Below are positions 1 through 9,398 of a stretch of 64,000 bases of DNA, one piece after another. The notes beneath the pieces are model-generated. The model saw only the letters and a program-made list of their open reading frames with translations. It was not told the DNA's origin and made no database searches. Position 1 is the stretch's first letter. Each line of letters starts with the position of its first letter. Made by a program: the position numbers and the translations under genes. Source of the DNA: Thauera sp. JM12B12 (GTDB lineage Bacteria > Pseudomonadota > Gammaproteobacteria > Burkholderiales > Rhodocyclaceae); contig NZ_CP154859.1 of NCBI RefSeq assembly GCF_039614725.1, positions 2,046,001 through 2,110,000 of the forward strand, written 5' to 3'.

Positions 1-800
1 TCGCTGCGGCCGAGCGCGGGGCGGTGGCGGAAGACATCGTAGCCGACGGCCTCGATGCGCTCGAGGATGCGCAGGCCGCCGAGCACCACCAGGCGCAGTT
101 CCCAGCCGACGCGCCCGGGGAGGCTGCGGGCAAGCGGGGCGCCCACGAGCATCATCGCCCGCGCGCGTTGCACTTCGAAGGCGAGCAGCGCCCGCCACCG
201 TTCGTTGATCGGCGTCGTGCCAGACACGAGCGCATCGAGCGTCGGCTCATCCACCCCAAAGCGCGCCATGTCGTCCTGCGGCAGATAGATGCGTTCCTTG
301 CGCCAGTCGACCGCCACGTCCTGCCAGAAGTTGATCAACTGCAGGCTGGTGCAGATCGCATCCGAGCGCCGGAGGTTGTCGGGCGTGGCCGCGCCGTAGA
401 GGTGCAGCATCAGGCGGCCGACCGGGTCGGCCGAGCGGCGGCAATAGTCGCGCAGTTCGTCGAAATCACGGTAGCGCGTCTTGCCGACGTCCTGCATGAA
501 GGCGTCGAGCAGGTCGCGAAAGGGCTGCAGCGGCAGGGCGTGGGCATGGATCGCACGGCCGAGGCGATCGAACATCGGCGCGATCGAGCCGTCATGCACG
601 GGGTGGCCCTGGGCGCAGGCCTCGAGCGCGATCTGATAGTCGTGCAGGCGGGCGAGGCGGGCGATGGCCGGCGCATCGCCCTCGTCGGCGACGTCGTCGG
701 CACTGCGCGCAAAGGCGTAGATGGCCTCGACCGGCTCGCGCAGGCGGGCCGGCAGCAGCAGCGACGCGACAGGAAAGTTTTCGTAGTGCTCGACCGGCAT
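1..800 (-). CDS. hpnC: Squalene synthase HpnC (partial, 3' end outside window)
   Basis: The minus strand from ATG at 800 reads MPVEHYENFPVASLLLP and continues open to the window edge (about 266 codons), so the C-terminus is missing. The opening HYENFPVASLLLP and the motif YAFARSADDVADEGD (an Asp-rich prenyl diphosphate/Mg2+ site) are typical of the HpnC branch of the squalene/phytoene synthase family. HpnC works with HpnD and HpnE to make squalene from farnesyl diphosphate for hopanoids. A second Asp-containing stretch (LINFWQDVAVDWRKERIYLP) is the usual second metal site. It is transcribed away from the ABC operon starting at 1031. The family call is strong. Choosing HpnC over HpnD rests on the N-terminal signature. 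Confidence 0.85.
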   Translation of the reverse strand, partial: MPVEHYENFPVASLLLPARLREPVEAIYAFARSADDVADEGDAPAIARLARLHDYQIALEACAQGHPVHDGSIAPMFDRLGRAIHAHALPLQPFRDLLDAFMQDVGKTRYRDFDELRDYCRRSADPVGRLMLHLYGAATPDNLRRSDAICTSLQLINFWQDVAVDWRKERIYLPQDDMARFGVDEPTLDALVSGTTPINERWRALLAFEVQRARAMMLVGAPLARSLPGRVGWELRLVVLGGLRILERIEAVGYDVFRHRPALGRS

Positions 801-1030
801 GAGGGGGCGAAGGGCGCAGCGGCTGGGCGAATCCAGCGCAAGGGCGGCGAGTATAACGCGCCAGGCGTGCCCCCTGCCGCCGCATGCGCGCGCGACGCGG
901 CGGCTGCTGGCGGGCGGCGGGCGCAGGCTCATGGGCGGGGGCAATGCAACTTTTCGCGCAGCGCAATGACACAATCGCGTCCTCCCGTCGGGCGCGTGAT
1001 GCCCCGGCCGCTGCCTCCGGATCCGACCGC

Positions 1031-1708
1031 ATGCTCGAACTCAGACACCTTTCCAAGACCCTGCCCGGAATGCCGCCACGCGTGCTCTTCGACCGCCTGG
1101 CGCTGCGCGTGGGGGAGGGCGAGTGCGTGGCCATCGTCGGCGAGTCGGGCGCCGGCAAGTCCACCCTGCTCAACTGCATCGCCGGACTGGAACCGGTCGA
1201 CGGTGGCGAGATCCGCGTTGGCCGCGCGCGCATCGACACGCTCGACGATGACGCCATGGCCCGCCTGCGCCGCAGCCACTTCGGCTTCGTGTTCCAGGCT
1301 TTTCACATCCTGCCCCACCTCGATCTGCTGCAGAACGTGGCGCTGCCGCTGTGGCTGCTCGGCCAGCCGGGGCGGGAGGCGGAGGCCGCCGCGCGCGCGA
1401 TGCTCGAGCGCGTCGGGCTGGGCGCGCGCGCGGGCGATCCGCCGCAGCAGCTGTCGGGGGGCGAGCTGCAGCGGGTCGCGATTGCGCGCGCGCTGGTGCA
1501 CCGCCCGCATCTGGTGCTGGCTGACGAGCCCACCGGCAACCTCGACCCCGGGCGGGCGATGGACGTGCTCGACCTCCTGCTCGGCCAGATCCGCGACAGC
1601 GGGGCGGCCGGGGTGCTGGTCACCCATTCGCGCATCGCCGCCGCGCGCGCCGACCGCGTGCTCGAGCTGCGCGCCGATGGCCTGCACGACATCACGGGGC
1701 GGGCATGA
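1031..1708 (+). CDS. ABC transporter ATP-binding protein (LolD/MacB-type)
   Basis: 225 residues from ATG 1031 (MLELRHLSKTLPG). Open sequence continues upstream to 884, but homology only begins at this ATG. Walker A is GESGAGKST (residues 37-45), the signature is LSGGELQRVAIARAL, and Walker B is LVLADEPTGNLD. The length and the DEPTGNLD motif place it in the LolD/MacB/FtsE group, which powers substrate extraction from the inner membrane and not classical import. The stop overlaps the next start (ATGA at 1705-1708), so it is translationally coupled to the permease. With the lipocalin-like protein that follows it forms a recurrent three-gene cassette. The substrate is unknown. Confidence 0.9.
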   Translation: MLELRHLSKTLPGMPPRVLFDRLALRVGEGECVAIVGESGAGKSTLLNCIAGLEPVDGGEIRVGRARIDTLDDDAMARLRRSHFGFVFQAFHILPHLDLLQNVALPLWLLGQPGREAEAAARAMLERVGLGARAGDPPQQLSGGELQRVAIARALVHRPHLVLADEPTGNLDPGRAMDVLDLLLGQIRDSGAAGVLVTHSRIAAARADRVLELRADGLHDITGRA

Positions 1709-4260
1709 ATCCGCCGCTGCGCCGCATCTTTCTCGCCAGCCTGCTGCGGCGCCGGCTGGCGACCGCGCTGTCGCTGGTGGCGATCGCGCTCGGGGTGGCG
1801 CTCGGGCTGGCTGTCCAGCTCATCCATGGCGCGGCGCTCGATGAGTTCGGCCGCGGCATGCGGCTGGTCGCGGGCGAAGCCGACCTGCAGCTGGTCGGGC
1901 CGCGCGAGGGCTTCGACGAGGCTGTGTTCGCCACGCTTGCCGGACGCCCCGAGGTCGCCGTGGCCAGCCCGGTACTCGAGATCGAGGCGCGCCTGCCCGG
2001 TCGGGACGACACCCTGCGCATCCTCGGCGTGGACCTGTTCCGCGTGCTGCGCGTGCAGCCGGGGCTGGTGCCGCTGGCCGAGGGGGGCAATGACGAGGAT
2101 GGGCGTTTCGCCGCGCTGCAGGCGCGCAACCTGTTCCTCAGCGACGATGCGCGCGCACGGCTCGAGCAGTCGCTGCGCGGCCAGGACGGCGCCATTCAGC
2201 CGCCGGCCCTCGCCGCGGGGGAGGTGCGGGTGCAGTCGGGCGTGAGCGGCTTCCGTCTGCGGCTCGCCGGCCGCGTCCCGGGGGCGGCGGGCCCGCTCGG
2301 GGTGATGGACATCGGCGGAGCGCAACAGGTGTTCGATCGGCTGGGCGTGCTGACCCGGGTGGACCTGAAGCTGGTCGACGGGCTCAGCCCGCAGGTCGGG
2401 ATCGATGCGCTGTCGCCCTTGCTGCCGCCGGGCCTGGCCCTGCGCGTACCCGAGGCGGCGGCGAGCGAGGTGGGTACGCTGTCGCGCGCCTATCGGGTGA
2501 ACCTCACCATGCTGGCAGCGATCGCCCTGCTCACCGGCGGCTTCCTGGTCTTCTCCACCCAGCTGCTGTCGGTGGCGCGGCGGCGGCGCGAATTTGCCCT
2601 GCTGCGTGCGCTCGGGCTGGAGCGCCGGGAGCTGATGCAGGGCCTGCTCGCGGAGGGGGCGGCGGTGGGACTGATCGGCGGTGCCATCGGCGTGGCGCTC
2701 GGGCATGCGCTGGCCGGCGGTGCGTTTCGCCTCGTGGGCGGCGATCTCGGCGCCGGCTTCTTCCGCGGGCTGGTCCCGGAGCTGAGTTTCGATCCGGTGC
2801 TGAGCGTGGGCTACCTGCTGCTGGGCGTGCTCGCCGGTGTTGCGGGCACCTGGTTGCCTGCCCGCGAGGCCGCGCGGGTGGCGCCGGCGCGCGCGCTGCG
2901 CGCGGGGGAGGGCGAGCGCGCCGGGCTGCCGCAGGCGCAGGTGCGGGGCGGGACGGCCCTGGCGATGCTGGTGTTGGCGGTGCTGGCCTGCCTGTTGCCG
3001 CCCGTTGCAGGCATCCCGGTCGGCGGTTATGCGGCGGTGGTGTTCGTGCTCGCTGCGGCGGTGCTGGCCCTGCCTGCCCTGGCGCGGCAGGTGCTGCCGC
3101 TGCTCGGACGCGGTCGCGGGGTGAGCTGGCGGCTTGCCCATGCCCGCTTGTCGGCGACGCCCGGGCAGGCGGTGGTGGCGAGCGCGGGGGTGGTGGCAAG
3201 CGTGGCGCTGGCGGTGTCGATGGCGATCATGGTGAGCTCCTTCCGCGTCTCGGTCGACGACTGGCTGGCGCAGGTATTGCCGGCCGACCTGTATGTGCGC
3301 GCCTCGACCTCGGCAGGCAGCGGCTATCTCGACGCCGGGGCGCTCGCGCGCATCGCCGCGATCCCGGGCGTAGCCTCGGTGGACACCACCCGTCTGGTGA
3401 ACCTGCGCCTGTCGGACGACGAGCCGCTGTTCAGCGTGCTGGCGCGCAAGGCGAGCGGCAACTGGGGCTTGCCGCTGGTGAGCGGTTCGATGGCGCCGGC
3501 GCCAGGCGGCGACGCGCTGCCGCCGATCTGGGTGTCCGAAGCGGCCGCCGACCGCCATCGCCTGCGTGAAGGCAGTCGCTTCGAACTGCCGCTGGGTGGG
3601 CGCCTGCACGCTTTCCGCGTCGCCGGCGTGTGGCGCGACTACGCCCGGCAGCATGGCGCGGCACTGATCGACAGCAATGACTACATCGCCCTCACCGGCG
3701 ACGCGCGCATCAACGATGCCGCGCTGCGCGTCGAGGCAGGCAGCACACCGGCGGCCATCGCCGAGGCGCTGCGTGCGGCCTTCGGCGCCGAGCACATCAC
3801 CATCGCGCTGCCGGGCGAGATCCGCGCGCTCAGCCTGGAGATCTTCGATCGCACCTTCCTCATCACCTACCTCATGGAAGCGGTGGCGGTGGTGATCGGG
3901 CTGTTCGGGATCGCGACCACCTTCGCCGCACTCGCCACCACCCGCCAGGGCGAGTTCGGCATGCTGCGCCACCTCGGCTTCACCCGTGGCGAGATCGGTC
4001 GCCTGATCGCGGTGGAAGGCGCGCTCACCGCTGGTCTCGGCGTGCTCGCCGGTCTGATTGCCGGCGGTGCGATCGCCTGGGTGCTGATCGAGATCATCAA
4101 CCGCCAGAGCTTCCACTGGAGCATGGACCTCGCCGTACCCTGGCTTGCGGTGGCGGTGTTCGCTTGCAGCCTGGTGGTGCTGGCGGCCGTGGTGGCGCGG
4201 CTTGCCGGCCGACAGGCGATGCAGCGCTCGGCGGTGCTGGCGGTGAAGGCTGACTGGTGA
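1705..4260 (+). CDS. ABC transporter permease, FtsX/MacB family, duplicated
   Basis: 851 residues, membrane protein. After an N-terminal membrane segment there is a large periplasmic domain, then a three-helix FtsX core around residues 260-400 (LTMLAAIALLTGGFLVFSTQLLSVARRR), then a second half with another periplasmic domain and a C-terminal FtsX core ending near residue 840. The first core carries the characteristic RRREFALLRALGL and the second carries TRQGEFGMLRHLGFTRGE, so two permease units are fused in one chain. It overlaps the ATPase gene by 4 bases and is followed within a few bases by the AttH-like gene. It probably moves a lipid or hydrophobic molecule outward. The substrate cannot be read from the sequence. 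Confidence 0.88.
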   Translation: MNPPLRRIFLASLLRRRLATALSLVAIALGVALGLAVQLIHGAALDEFGRGMRLVAGEADLQLVGPREGFDEAVFATLAGRPEVAVASPVLEIEARLPGRDDTLRILGVDLFRVLRVQPGLVPLAEGGNDEDGRFAALQARNLFLSDDARARLEQSLRGQDGAIQPPALAAGEVRVQSGVSGFRLRLAGRVPGAAGPLGVMDIGGAQQVFDRLGVLTRVDLKLVDGLSPQVGIDALSPLLPPGLALRVPEAAASEVGTLSRAYRVNLTMLAAIALLTGGFLVFSTQLLSVARRRREFALLRALGLERRELMQGLLAEGAAVGLIGGAIGVALGHALAGGAFRLVGGDLGAGFFRGLVPELSFDPVLSVGYLLLGVLAGVAGTWLPAREAARVAPARALRAGEGERAGLPQAQVRGGTALAMLVLAVLACLLPPVAGIPVGGYAAVVFVLAAAVLALPALARQVLPLLGRGRGVSWRLAHARLSATPGQAVVASAGVVASVALAVSMAIMVSSFRVSVDDWLAQVLPADLYVRASTSAGSGYLDAGALARIAAIPGVASVDTTRLVNLRLSDDEPLFSVLARKASGNWGLPLVSGSMAPAPGGDALPPIWVSEAAADRHRLREGSRFELPLGGRLHAFRVAGVWRDYARQHGAALIDSNDYIALTGDARINDAALRVEAGSTPAAIAEALRAAFGAEHITIALPGEIRALSLEIFDRTFLITYLMEAVAVVIGLFGIATTFAALATTRQGEFGMLRHLGFTRGEIGRLIAVEGALTAGLGVLAGLIAGGAIAWVLIEIINRQSFHWSMDLAVPWLAVAVFACSLVVLAAVVARLAGRQAMQRSAVLAVKADW

Positions 4261-4265
4261 GTGCC

Positions 4266-5414
4266 ATGAAACGCGTATTCGACCTCCTTTCCCTGCTCGC
4301 CGTCGGCGTGCTGCTGCTCGGCGCCGCGCCCGCCCGCGCGGACACGGCCGCATCCGACTATCCGCCCGTCGTGGAGGGGCGCGCGCTCGCGTTTCCGCGC
4401 GACTACGGTGCGCATCCCGACTACCGCACCGAGTGGTGGTACATCACCGGCTGGCTGCGCGACGCCAGGGGTACCGAGCGCGGCTTCCAGCTCACCTTCT
4501 TCCGCGTGCGCACCTTGATCGGCGAGGACAACCCGAGCCGCTTCGCGCCGCGCCAGCTCGTGCTCGCCCATGCGGCGGTCGCCGATCCCGCCAGCGGCCG
4601 CCTGCGCCACGCCGAGCGTTCCGGGCGCACGTACCCCGGGCTGGTCGAGGCCGGCGAAGGCCGCACCGAGGTGCGCGTCGATGGCTGGTTCCTCAGCGGG
4701 GGCGATACGGCCGATGCGCCCTACCGCAGCCACATCGAGGCGGAGGATTTCGGCTTCGCGCTCGATTTCGTTCCTGATCGCCCGCCGGTGCTCAACGGCA
4801 AGGCCGGCTTCAGCCAGAAGGCGCCCGATCCGCTCAATGCCAGCTATTACTACAGCCGTCCGCAGCTGCAGGTGAGCGGAAGCCTGCGCGTGGGCGGCGA
4901 GACCATGGCGGTCAGCGGCCATGCCTGGCTGGACCACGAGTGGTCGAGCGAGATCCTCCCCGAGGGCGCGCGCGGCTGGGACTGGATCGGCATCAACCTG
5001 AACGACGGCAGCGGATTGATGGGCTTCCAGATGCGCGATGCCGAAGGCCGGGCGCTTTGGGGCGCCGGCACCCTGAGCGATGCGCAGGGCAGGGCGACGC
5101 CCCTCGGTCCGCAGGACCTGCGCTTCATCCCGCTGCGGCACTGGCGCTCGCCGCGCACCGGTATCGCGTACCCGGTGGAATGGCGGCTCGAGCTCGGCGA
5201 CGGTCGGCGCTTCCGCATCGAGCCGCTGATGGACGACCAGGAGCTGGACAGTCGCGCCTCGACGGGCGCCATCTACTGGGAGGGCGCGGTGCGCCTGGTG
5301 GAGGAGGGCGCTGCGGCCGGGCCCGCGGCGGACGACCCCGCGGCGGCTGCCGGGCGCGAGGCCGGCCGCGGTTACCTCGAGATGACGGGCTACGCCGAGC
5401 GCTTGCGCATGTGA
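4266..5414 (+). CDS. Secreted AttH/CrtC-type lipocalin-like protein
   Basis: 382 residues from ATG 4266. A GTG at 4257 overlapping the permease stop is an alternative start that adds three residues. Residues 1-25 (MKRVFDLLSLLAVGVLLLGAAPARA) look like a signal peptide with an AxA cleavage site. The mature protein has the hallmark DYRTEWWYITGWL and GHAWLDHEWSS of the AttH / carotenoid 1,2-hydratase-like family (two lipocalin-like barrels). Proteins of this type commonly sit next to an ABC ATPase plus FtsX permease, as here, and are thought to receive or carry the exported molecule in the periplasm. Enzyme activity on carotenoids is not implied. No carotenoid genes are nearby. Confidence 0.85.
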   Translation: MKRVFDLLSLLAVGVLLLGAAPARADTAASDYPPVVEGRALAFPRDYGAHPDYRTEWWYITGWLRDARGTERGFQLTFFRVRTLIGEDNPSRFAPRQLVLAHAAVADPASGRLRHAERSGRTYPGLVEAGEGRTEVRVDGWFLSGGDTADAPYRSHIEAEDFGFALDFVPDRPPVLNGKAGFSQKAPDPLNASYYYSRPQLQVSGSLRVGGETMAVSGHAWLDHEWSSEILPEGARGWDWIGINLNDGSGLMGFQMRDAEGRALWGAGTLSDAQGRATPLGPQDLRFIPLRHWRSPRTGIAYPVEWRLELGDGRRFRIEPLMDDQELDSRASTGAIYWEGAVRLVEEGAAAGPAADDPAAAAGREAGRGYLEMTGYAERLRM

Positions 5415-5519
5415 GCCTTTCCGGCGCGAGGGTGGCGGCGCGAGTGTGCGCCAATGCCTCGTCGGGCCGCTTTCCGGATGCCATAATCCGGGCTTTCCGC
5501 AGCGGACAGGAACGACACC

Positions 5520-6590
5520 GTGATTCTCGTGACAGGCGGCGCCGGCTTCATCGGCGCGAACTTCGTGCTCGACTGGCTGGCCGCCGGGGATGAGCCGGTG
5601 CTCAACCTCGATGCGCTGACCTACGCCGGCAACCTCGAGACGCTCGCCAGCCTGCAGGGCGATCCTCGCCACATCTTCGTGCATGGCGACATCTGCGACC
5701 GCGCCCTGGTCGATCGTCTGTTCGCCGAGCACAAGCCGCGCGCGGTGGTGCATTTCGCCGCCGAGAGCCATGTCGACCGCTCCATCCACGGCCCGGGCGC
5801 CTTCGTGCGCACCAACGTCGAGGGCACCTTCACGCTGCTCGAAGCTGCACGCGCATACTGGGGGGCGCTGCCGGCGGACGAGCGCGAGGCCTTCCGCTTC
5901 CTTCACGTGAGCACGGACGAGGTGTATGGCTCGCTCGGCCCGAACGACCCCGCCTTCACCGAGACCAAGGCCTACGAGCCCAACAGCCCGTATTCGGCGA
6001 GCAAGGCGGCGAGCGACCATCTGGTGCGCGCCTGGCACCACACCTACGGCCTGCCGGTGCTCACCACCAACTGCTCGAACAACTACGGGCCGTATCAGTT
6101 TCCCGAGAAGCTGATCCCGCTCATGATCGTCAACGCGCTCGCCGGCAAGCCGCTGCCGATCTACGGCGACGGCCTCAACGTGCGCGACTGGCTCTACGTC
6201 GGCGATCACTGCAGCGCGATCCGCGAGGTGCTCGCGCGTGGCCGCCTGGGTGAGACCTACAACGTCGGTGGCTGGAACGAGATGGCCAACGTCGACATCG
6301 TCGACACCCTGTGCGCACTGCTCGACGCGCTGCGCCCGGACGCCGCCGGCAGCTATCGCCGCCTGATCACCTACGTCAAGGACCGCCCCGGCCACGACCG
6401 CCGCTACGCCATCGACGCACGCAAGATCGAGCGCGAGCTCGGCTGGCGGCCGGCGGAGACCTTCCAGACCGGCATCCGCAAGACCGTGCAGTGGTATCTC
6501 GACAACCCGGGCTGGATCGCGAACGTGCAGAGCGGCGCCTACCGCGACTGGGTGGCGCGCAACTATGGCGCGCGGGAGGTGCAGGCGTGA
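5520..6590 (+). CDS. rfbB: dTDP-glucose 4,6-dehydratase
   Basis: 356 residues, GTG start at 5520 ([19 protein letters not shown]). An extended short-chain dehydrogenase: the NAD-binding TGGAGFIG lies at the N-terminus, STDEVYGSL carries the catalytic Thr-Asp-Glu, and [10 protein letters not shown] carries the YxxxK pair. It converts dTDP-glucose to dTDP-4-keto-6-deoxyglucose in the rhamnose branch of O-antigen or exopolysaccharide synthesis. Its stop overlaps the rfbD start (GTGA). rfbA and rfbC, which usually share the operon, are absent here and must be elsewhere if rhamnose is made. Confidence 0.95.
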   Translation: MILVTGGAGFIGANFVLDWLAAGDEPVLNLDALTYAGNLETLASLQGDPRHIFVHGDICDRALVDRLFAEHKPRAVVHFAAESHVDRSIHGPGAFVRTNVEGTFTLLEAARAYWGALPADEREAFRFLHVSTDEVYGSLGPNDPAFTETKAYEPNSPYSASKAASDHLVRAWHHTYGLPVLTTNCSNNYGPYQFPEKLIPLMIVNALAGKPLPIYGDGLNVRDWLYVGDHCSAIREVLARGRLGETYNVGGWNEMANVDIVDTLCALLDALRPDAAGSYRRLITYVKDRPGHDRRYAIDARKIERELGWRPAETFQTGIRKTVQWYLDNPGWIANVQSGAYRDWVARNYGAREVQA

Positions 6591-7477
6591 AGATCCTGCT
6601 GCTCGGCAAGAACGGCCAGGTCGGCTGGGAACTGCAGCGCGCGCTCGCACCGCTCGGTACCCTTGTCGCGCTCGACCGCGAGGGGGCCGATGGCATCCGT
6701 GGCGATCTCGAGGACCTCGAGGGGCTGAAGCACTGCGTGCGCACGCTCGCCCCCCATGTGATCGTCAATGCCGCGGCCTATACGGCCGTGGACAAGGCCG
6801 AAACCGATGCCGCGCGCGCCCATCGCATCAACGCCGAGGCGGTCGGTGTGCTCGCGGCCGCGGCTGCGGGGTGTGGGGCGCTGCTGGTGCATTACTCGAC
6901 CGACTACGTGTTCGACGGCAGCGGCGACAGGCCCTGGCGCGAGGATGCACCGACGGCGCCGCTGTCGGTCTATGGCCGCAGCAAGCTCGCCGGAGAGGAG
7001 GCGATCGCCGCGAGCGGCTGTGCGCACCTGATCTTTCGCACCTCGTGGGTACATGCGGCGCGCGGCGGCAACTTCGCCCGCACCATGCTTCGCCTCGCCG
7101 GCGAGCGCGAACGCCTGACCGTGATCGCCGACCAGATCGGCGCCCCCACGGGGGCCGAACTGATCGCCGACGTCACCGCCCATGCCATCCGCGCGACCCG
7201 GGCCGACGCCAGCCTGGGCGGCACCTATCACCTGGTGGCCGATGGCGAGACCAGCTGGCACGGCTACGCGCAGTTCGTGGTGGAGGAGGCTCGCCGCCTG
7301 GGCGTGGCGCTCAAGGTGGCCGAGATCACCCCGATCGCAAGCGCCGACTACCCGACCGCCGCCGTGCGCCCGCTCAACTCCCGGCTCGACACCCGCCGCC
7401 TGCGCACGCGCTTCGGACTCAACCTGCCCGACTGGCGAGACGGCGTCGCGCGCATGCTGCGCGAGATCCTCGCCTGA
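6587..7477 (+). CDS. rfbD: dTDP-4-dehydrorhamnose reductase
   Basis: 296 residues, GTG start at 6587 inside the rfbB stop (4-base overlap). The N-terminus [20 protein letters not shown] contains the NADPH loop GKNGQVG. Mid-protein STDYVFDGS and YGRSKLAGE carry the Ser/Thr and YxxxK catalytic residues. [19 protein letters not shown] is characteristic of RfbD. It catalyses the last, NADPH-dependent step to dTDP-L-rhamnose. Coupled to rfbB. The ManC gene follows after a 97-base gap, so all three may be in one surface-polysaccharide transcript. Confidence 0.95.
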   Translation: MKILLLGKNGQVGWELQRALAPLGTLVALDREGADGIRGDLEDLEGLKHCVRTLAPHVIVNAAAYTAVDKAETDAARAHRINAEAVGVLAAAAAGCGALLVHYSTDYVFDGSGDRPWREDAPTAPLSVYGRSKLAGEEAIAASGCAHLIFRTSWVHAARGGNFARTMLRLAGERERLTVIADQIGAPTGAELIADVTAHAIRATRADASLGGTYHLVADGETSWHGYAQFVVEEARRLGVALKVAEITPIASADYPTAAVRPLNSRLDTRRLRTRFGLNLPDWRDGVARMLREILA

Positions 7478-7574
7478 TACCGGCGCGCGCCTTGTCGGCC
7501 ATCGCGGCGCGCAGCGGCCGGACGGCAAACAGGCTCGCGAGCGAAACGAAGCACATCCCAAGGAAACCGAATCC

Positions 7575-9023
7575 ATGACGATCAAGAGCGTGATTCTCTC
7601 CGGCGGCTCGGGCACCCGATTGTGGCCGGCCTCGCGTGAGAGCTACCCCAAGCAGCTGCTGCCGCTGACCGGCGAGCACTCGCTGTTGCAGGAGACTGCG
7701 GCGCGCCTGAAGGGCTTCGCGGCGGTCGAGGTCGACCCGCGGCCGCTGGTCGTGACCAACGAGGAGTATCGCTTCATCATCGCCGAGCAGTTGCGCCAGA
7801 TGGGCGTGCGCGCGCCGCAGATCGTGCTCGAGCCGGTCGGACGCAACACCGCACCTGCGCTGACTCTGGCTGCGCTGGTGGCGGAGGAGGAGGGCGATCC
7901 GATCCTGCTGGTGATGCCGGCCGACCACGTCATCACCGATCTCCCGGCCTTCCAGCAGGCGATCGCGGTGGGCGCGAAGGCGGCGGCGGGCGGCGCCCTG
8001 GTGACCTTCGGCATCGTTCCCGACCATCCCGAGACCGGGTACGGCTACATCCGCGCCGGTGAAGCGGTCGATGCAGGCGAAGGCGCCCGCGCGCTGCTCG
8101 AGTTCGTCGAAAAACCCGACCGCGCGACCGCCGAGCGCTATGTCGACAGCGGCGCGTATTTCTGGAACAGCGGCATCTTCATGATGCGCGCCTCGGTGTG
8201 GCTGACGGCGATCACCCGCTTCAATCCCGATATGGCCAACGCGTGCCGCGCGGCGATCGCCGGGCGCAGCCACGACGCCGACTTCATTCGCCTCGACGCC
8301 GCGGCCTTCGAGCGCAGCCCGAGCGACTCGATCGACTACGCGGTCATGGAGCGGCTCGCCAGCGCGCCCGAACTGGGCGCGGGCGTGGTCGTGCCCCTGG
8401 CCGCCGGCTGGTCGGACGTGGGCGCGTGGGATGCGCTGTGGGCGGTGTCCGCGAAGGACGGAGACGGCAACGCTGCGCGCGGCGAGGTGCTGTTCGAGTC
8501 CAGCCGGAACACCCTCGTTCATGCGGGCAGCCGTCTGGTCGCCGCGGTCGGTTGCGAGGACATGGTGGTGGTCGAGACGCCGGACGCGGTGATGGTGGCG
8601 CACAAGAGCCACACGCAGGACGTCAAGAAGGTCGTCGCCCGCCTCAAGGCCGAAGGACGCAGCCTGACGCAGAGCCATCGCAAGGTCTATCGGCCGTGGG
8701 GCTGGTACGACTCGATCGACGCCGGCGAGCGCTTCCAGGTCAAGCGCATCGTGGTCAATCCGGGCGCCAAACTGAGCCTGCAGATGCACCATCATCGTGC
8801 CGAGCACTGGATCGTCGTGCGCGGCACGGCCGAGGTGACGAGCGGCGACCGGACCTTCCTGCTCGCGGAGAACGAATCGACCTATATTCCGCTCGGACAC
8901 ACGCACCGCCTGGCGAACCCGGGCAAGGTGCCGCTCGAGATCATCGAGGTGCAGTCGGGCAGCTATCTCGGCGAGGACGACATCGTGCGCTTCGAGGACA
9001 CCTACGGCCGCGCGCCAGCCTGA
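7575..9023 (+). CDS. manC: Mannose-1-phosphate guanylyltransferase / mannose-6-phosphate isomerase
   Basis: 482 residues from ATG 7575. The N-terminal nucleotidyltransferase domain has GGSGTRLWPASRE and YPKQ (GTP/Mg2+ binding) and FVEKPD (a sugar-phosphate contact). The C-terminal 120 residues are the type II phosphomannose isomerase cupin: RPWGWYDSIDAGERFQVK, QMHHHRAEHWIVVRG, with metal-binding His residues. This bifunctional type makes GDP-mannose for GDP-mannose-, rhamnose- or fucose-containing polysaccharides. It lies downstream of rfbBD on the same strand. It could also be named cpsB/xanB/algA. The family is clear and the downstream sugar is not. Confidence 0.92.
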   Translation: MTIKSVILSGGSGTRLWPASRESYPKQLLPLTGEHSLLQETAARLKGFAAVEVDPRPLVVTNEEYRFIIAEQLRQMGVRAPQIVLEPVGRNTAPALTLAALVAEEEGDPILLVMPADHVITDLPAFQQAIAVGAKAAAGGALVTFGIVPDHPETGYGYIRAGEAVDAGEGARALLEFVEKPDRATAERYVDSGAYFWNSGIFMMRASVWLTAITRFNPDMANACRAAIAGRSHDADFIRLDAAAFERSPSDSIDYAVMERLASAPELGAGVVVPLAAGWSDVGAWDALWAVSAKDGDGNAARGEVLFESSRNTLVHAGSRLVAAVGCEDMVVVETPDAVMVAHKSHTQDVKKVVARLKAEGRSLTQSHRKVYRPWGWYDSIDAGERFQVKRIVVNPGAKLSLQMHHHRAEHWIVVRGTAEVTSGDRTFLLAENESTYIPLGHTHRLANPGKVPLEIIEVQSGSYLGEDDIVRFEDTYGRAPA

Positions 9024-9123
9024 GTGCGCGGTGCCGCGCCCTGCGGGTTGCGGTACCGCCTGGCCGCGGAGATGAAGCGGCAAGGGAAGCGGAAAGCACT
9101 CGGGTAGCGCGCGGTGTGCTGTG

Positions 9124-9129
9124 TATAAT
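9124..9129 (+). promoter_or_regulatory. -10 element of the tRNA-Leu promoter
   Basis: A perfect TATAAT hexamer lies about 20 bases before the mature tRNA 5' end at 9150, the expected place for a stable-RNA promoter. I see no convincing -35 hexamer at 17 bases upstream. A GC-rich stretch lies between the -10 and the tRNA. Confidence 0.6.
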
Positions 9130-9149
9130 GCGGCCCGCTTCGCAGCAGT

Positions 9150-9234
9150 GCGGGGATGGCGGAATTGGTAGACGCACTGGATTTAGGTTCCAGCGCCGCA
9201 AGGCGTGAGAGTTCGAGTCTCTTTCCCCGCACCA
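9150..9234 (+). tRNA. tRNA-Leu (anticodon UAG)
   Basis: 85 bases including encoded CCA. The acceptor arm GCGGGGA (9150-9156) pairs with TCCCCGC (9224-9230), followed by ACCA. The D arm contains AATTGGTAGAC, the anticodon loop TTTAGGT gives UAG, and the long variable arm CGCCGCAAGGCG marks a class II tRNA. GTTCGAGTC forms the T arm. It reads CUN leucine codons. Its 3' 56 bases serve as the attachment site of the element that follows, and the tRNA stays intact. Confidence 0.96.
9179..9234 (+). repeat. Attachment site direct repeat, tRNA-side copy (att)
   Basis: These 56 bases, from the anticodon stem through the CCA of tRNA-Leu, are identical to 17805-17860. The flanking base differs on both sides (T versus C before, T versus A after), so the repeat ends here. 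It is the expected product of integrase-mediated recombination within a tRNA gene, and the crossover regenerated a full tRNA at this side. Confidence 0.93.
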
Positions 9235-9297
9235 TCAGATACAGCAAGGGTTTCAAGGCTGTTGAGAAAATCTAGCAATAGCAGAAACGCATAAATT

Positions 9298-9317
9298 GTG
9301 GGGAGTTTTGGGGGAGT
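9298..9317 (+). promoter_or_regulatory. Candidate integrase arm-type site near the tRNA-side att
   Basis: The 20-base string GTGGGGAGTTTTGGGGGAGT matches 17671-17690 (GTGGGGAAATCTGGGGGAAT) at 16 of 20 positions in the same orientation. Each copy lies within 200 bases of an att repeat. An inverted TTCCCCC follows at 9326-9332. Such G-run repeats next to both ends fit integrase arm-type binding sites. This is inference from position and symmetry. Confidence 0.45.
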
Positions 9318-9398
9318 CCCGAAAATTCCCCCGGCTTGTTTGCCCCTTGCGCTGCGTTTCGCTAGTGTCTTGCCCATAGCATCAAAGAGGGCAGGACG

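Noticed and set aside
1303..4353. A 1016-residue open frame on the minus strand
   Set aside because: It is antisense to the ABC operon, with Arg/His/Gln-rich composition typical of GC-rich shadow frames and no motif.
3867..6650. A 927-residue open frame on the minus strand
   Set aside because: A shadow of the AttH-like and rfbB genes. It crosses several well-supported plus-strand genes and has no domain.
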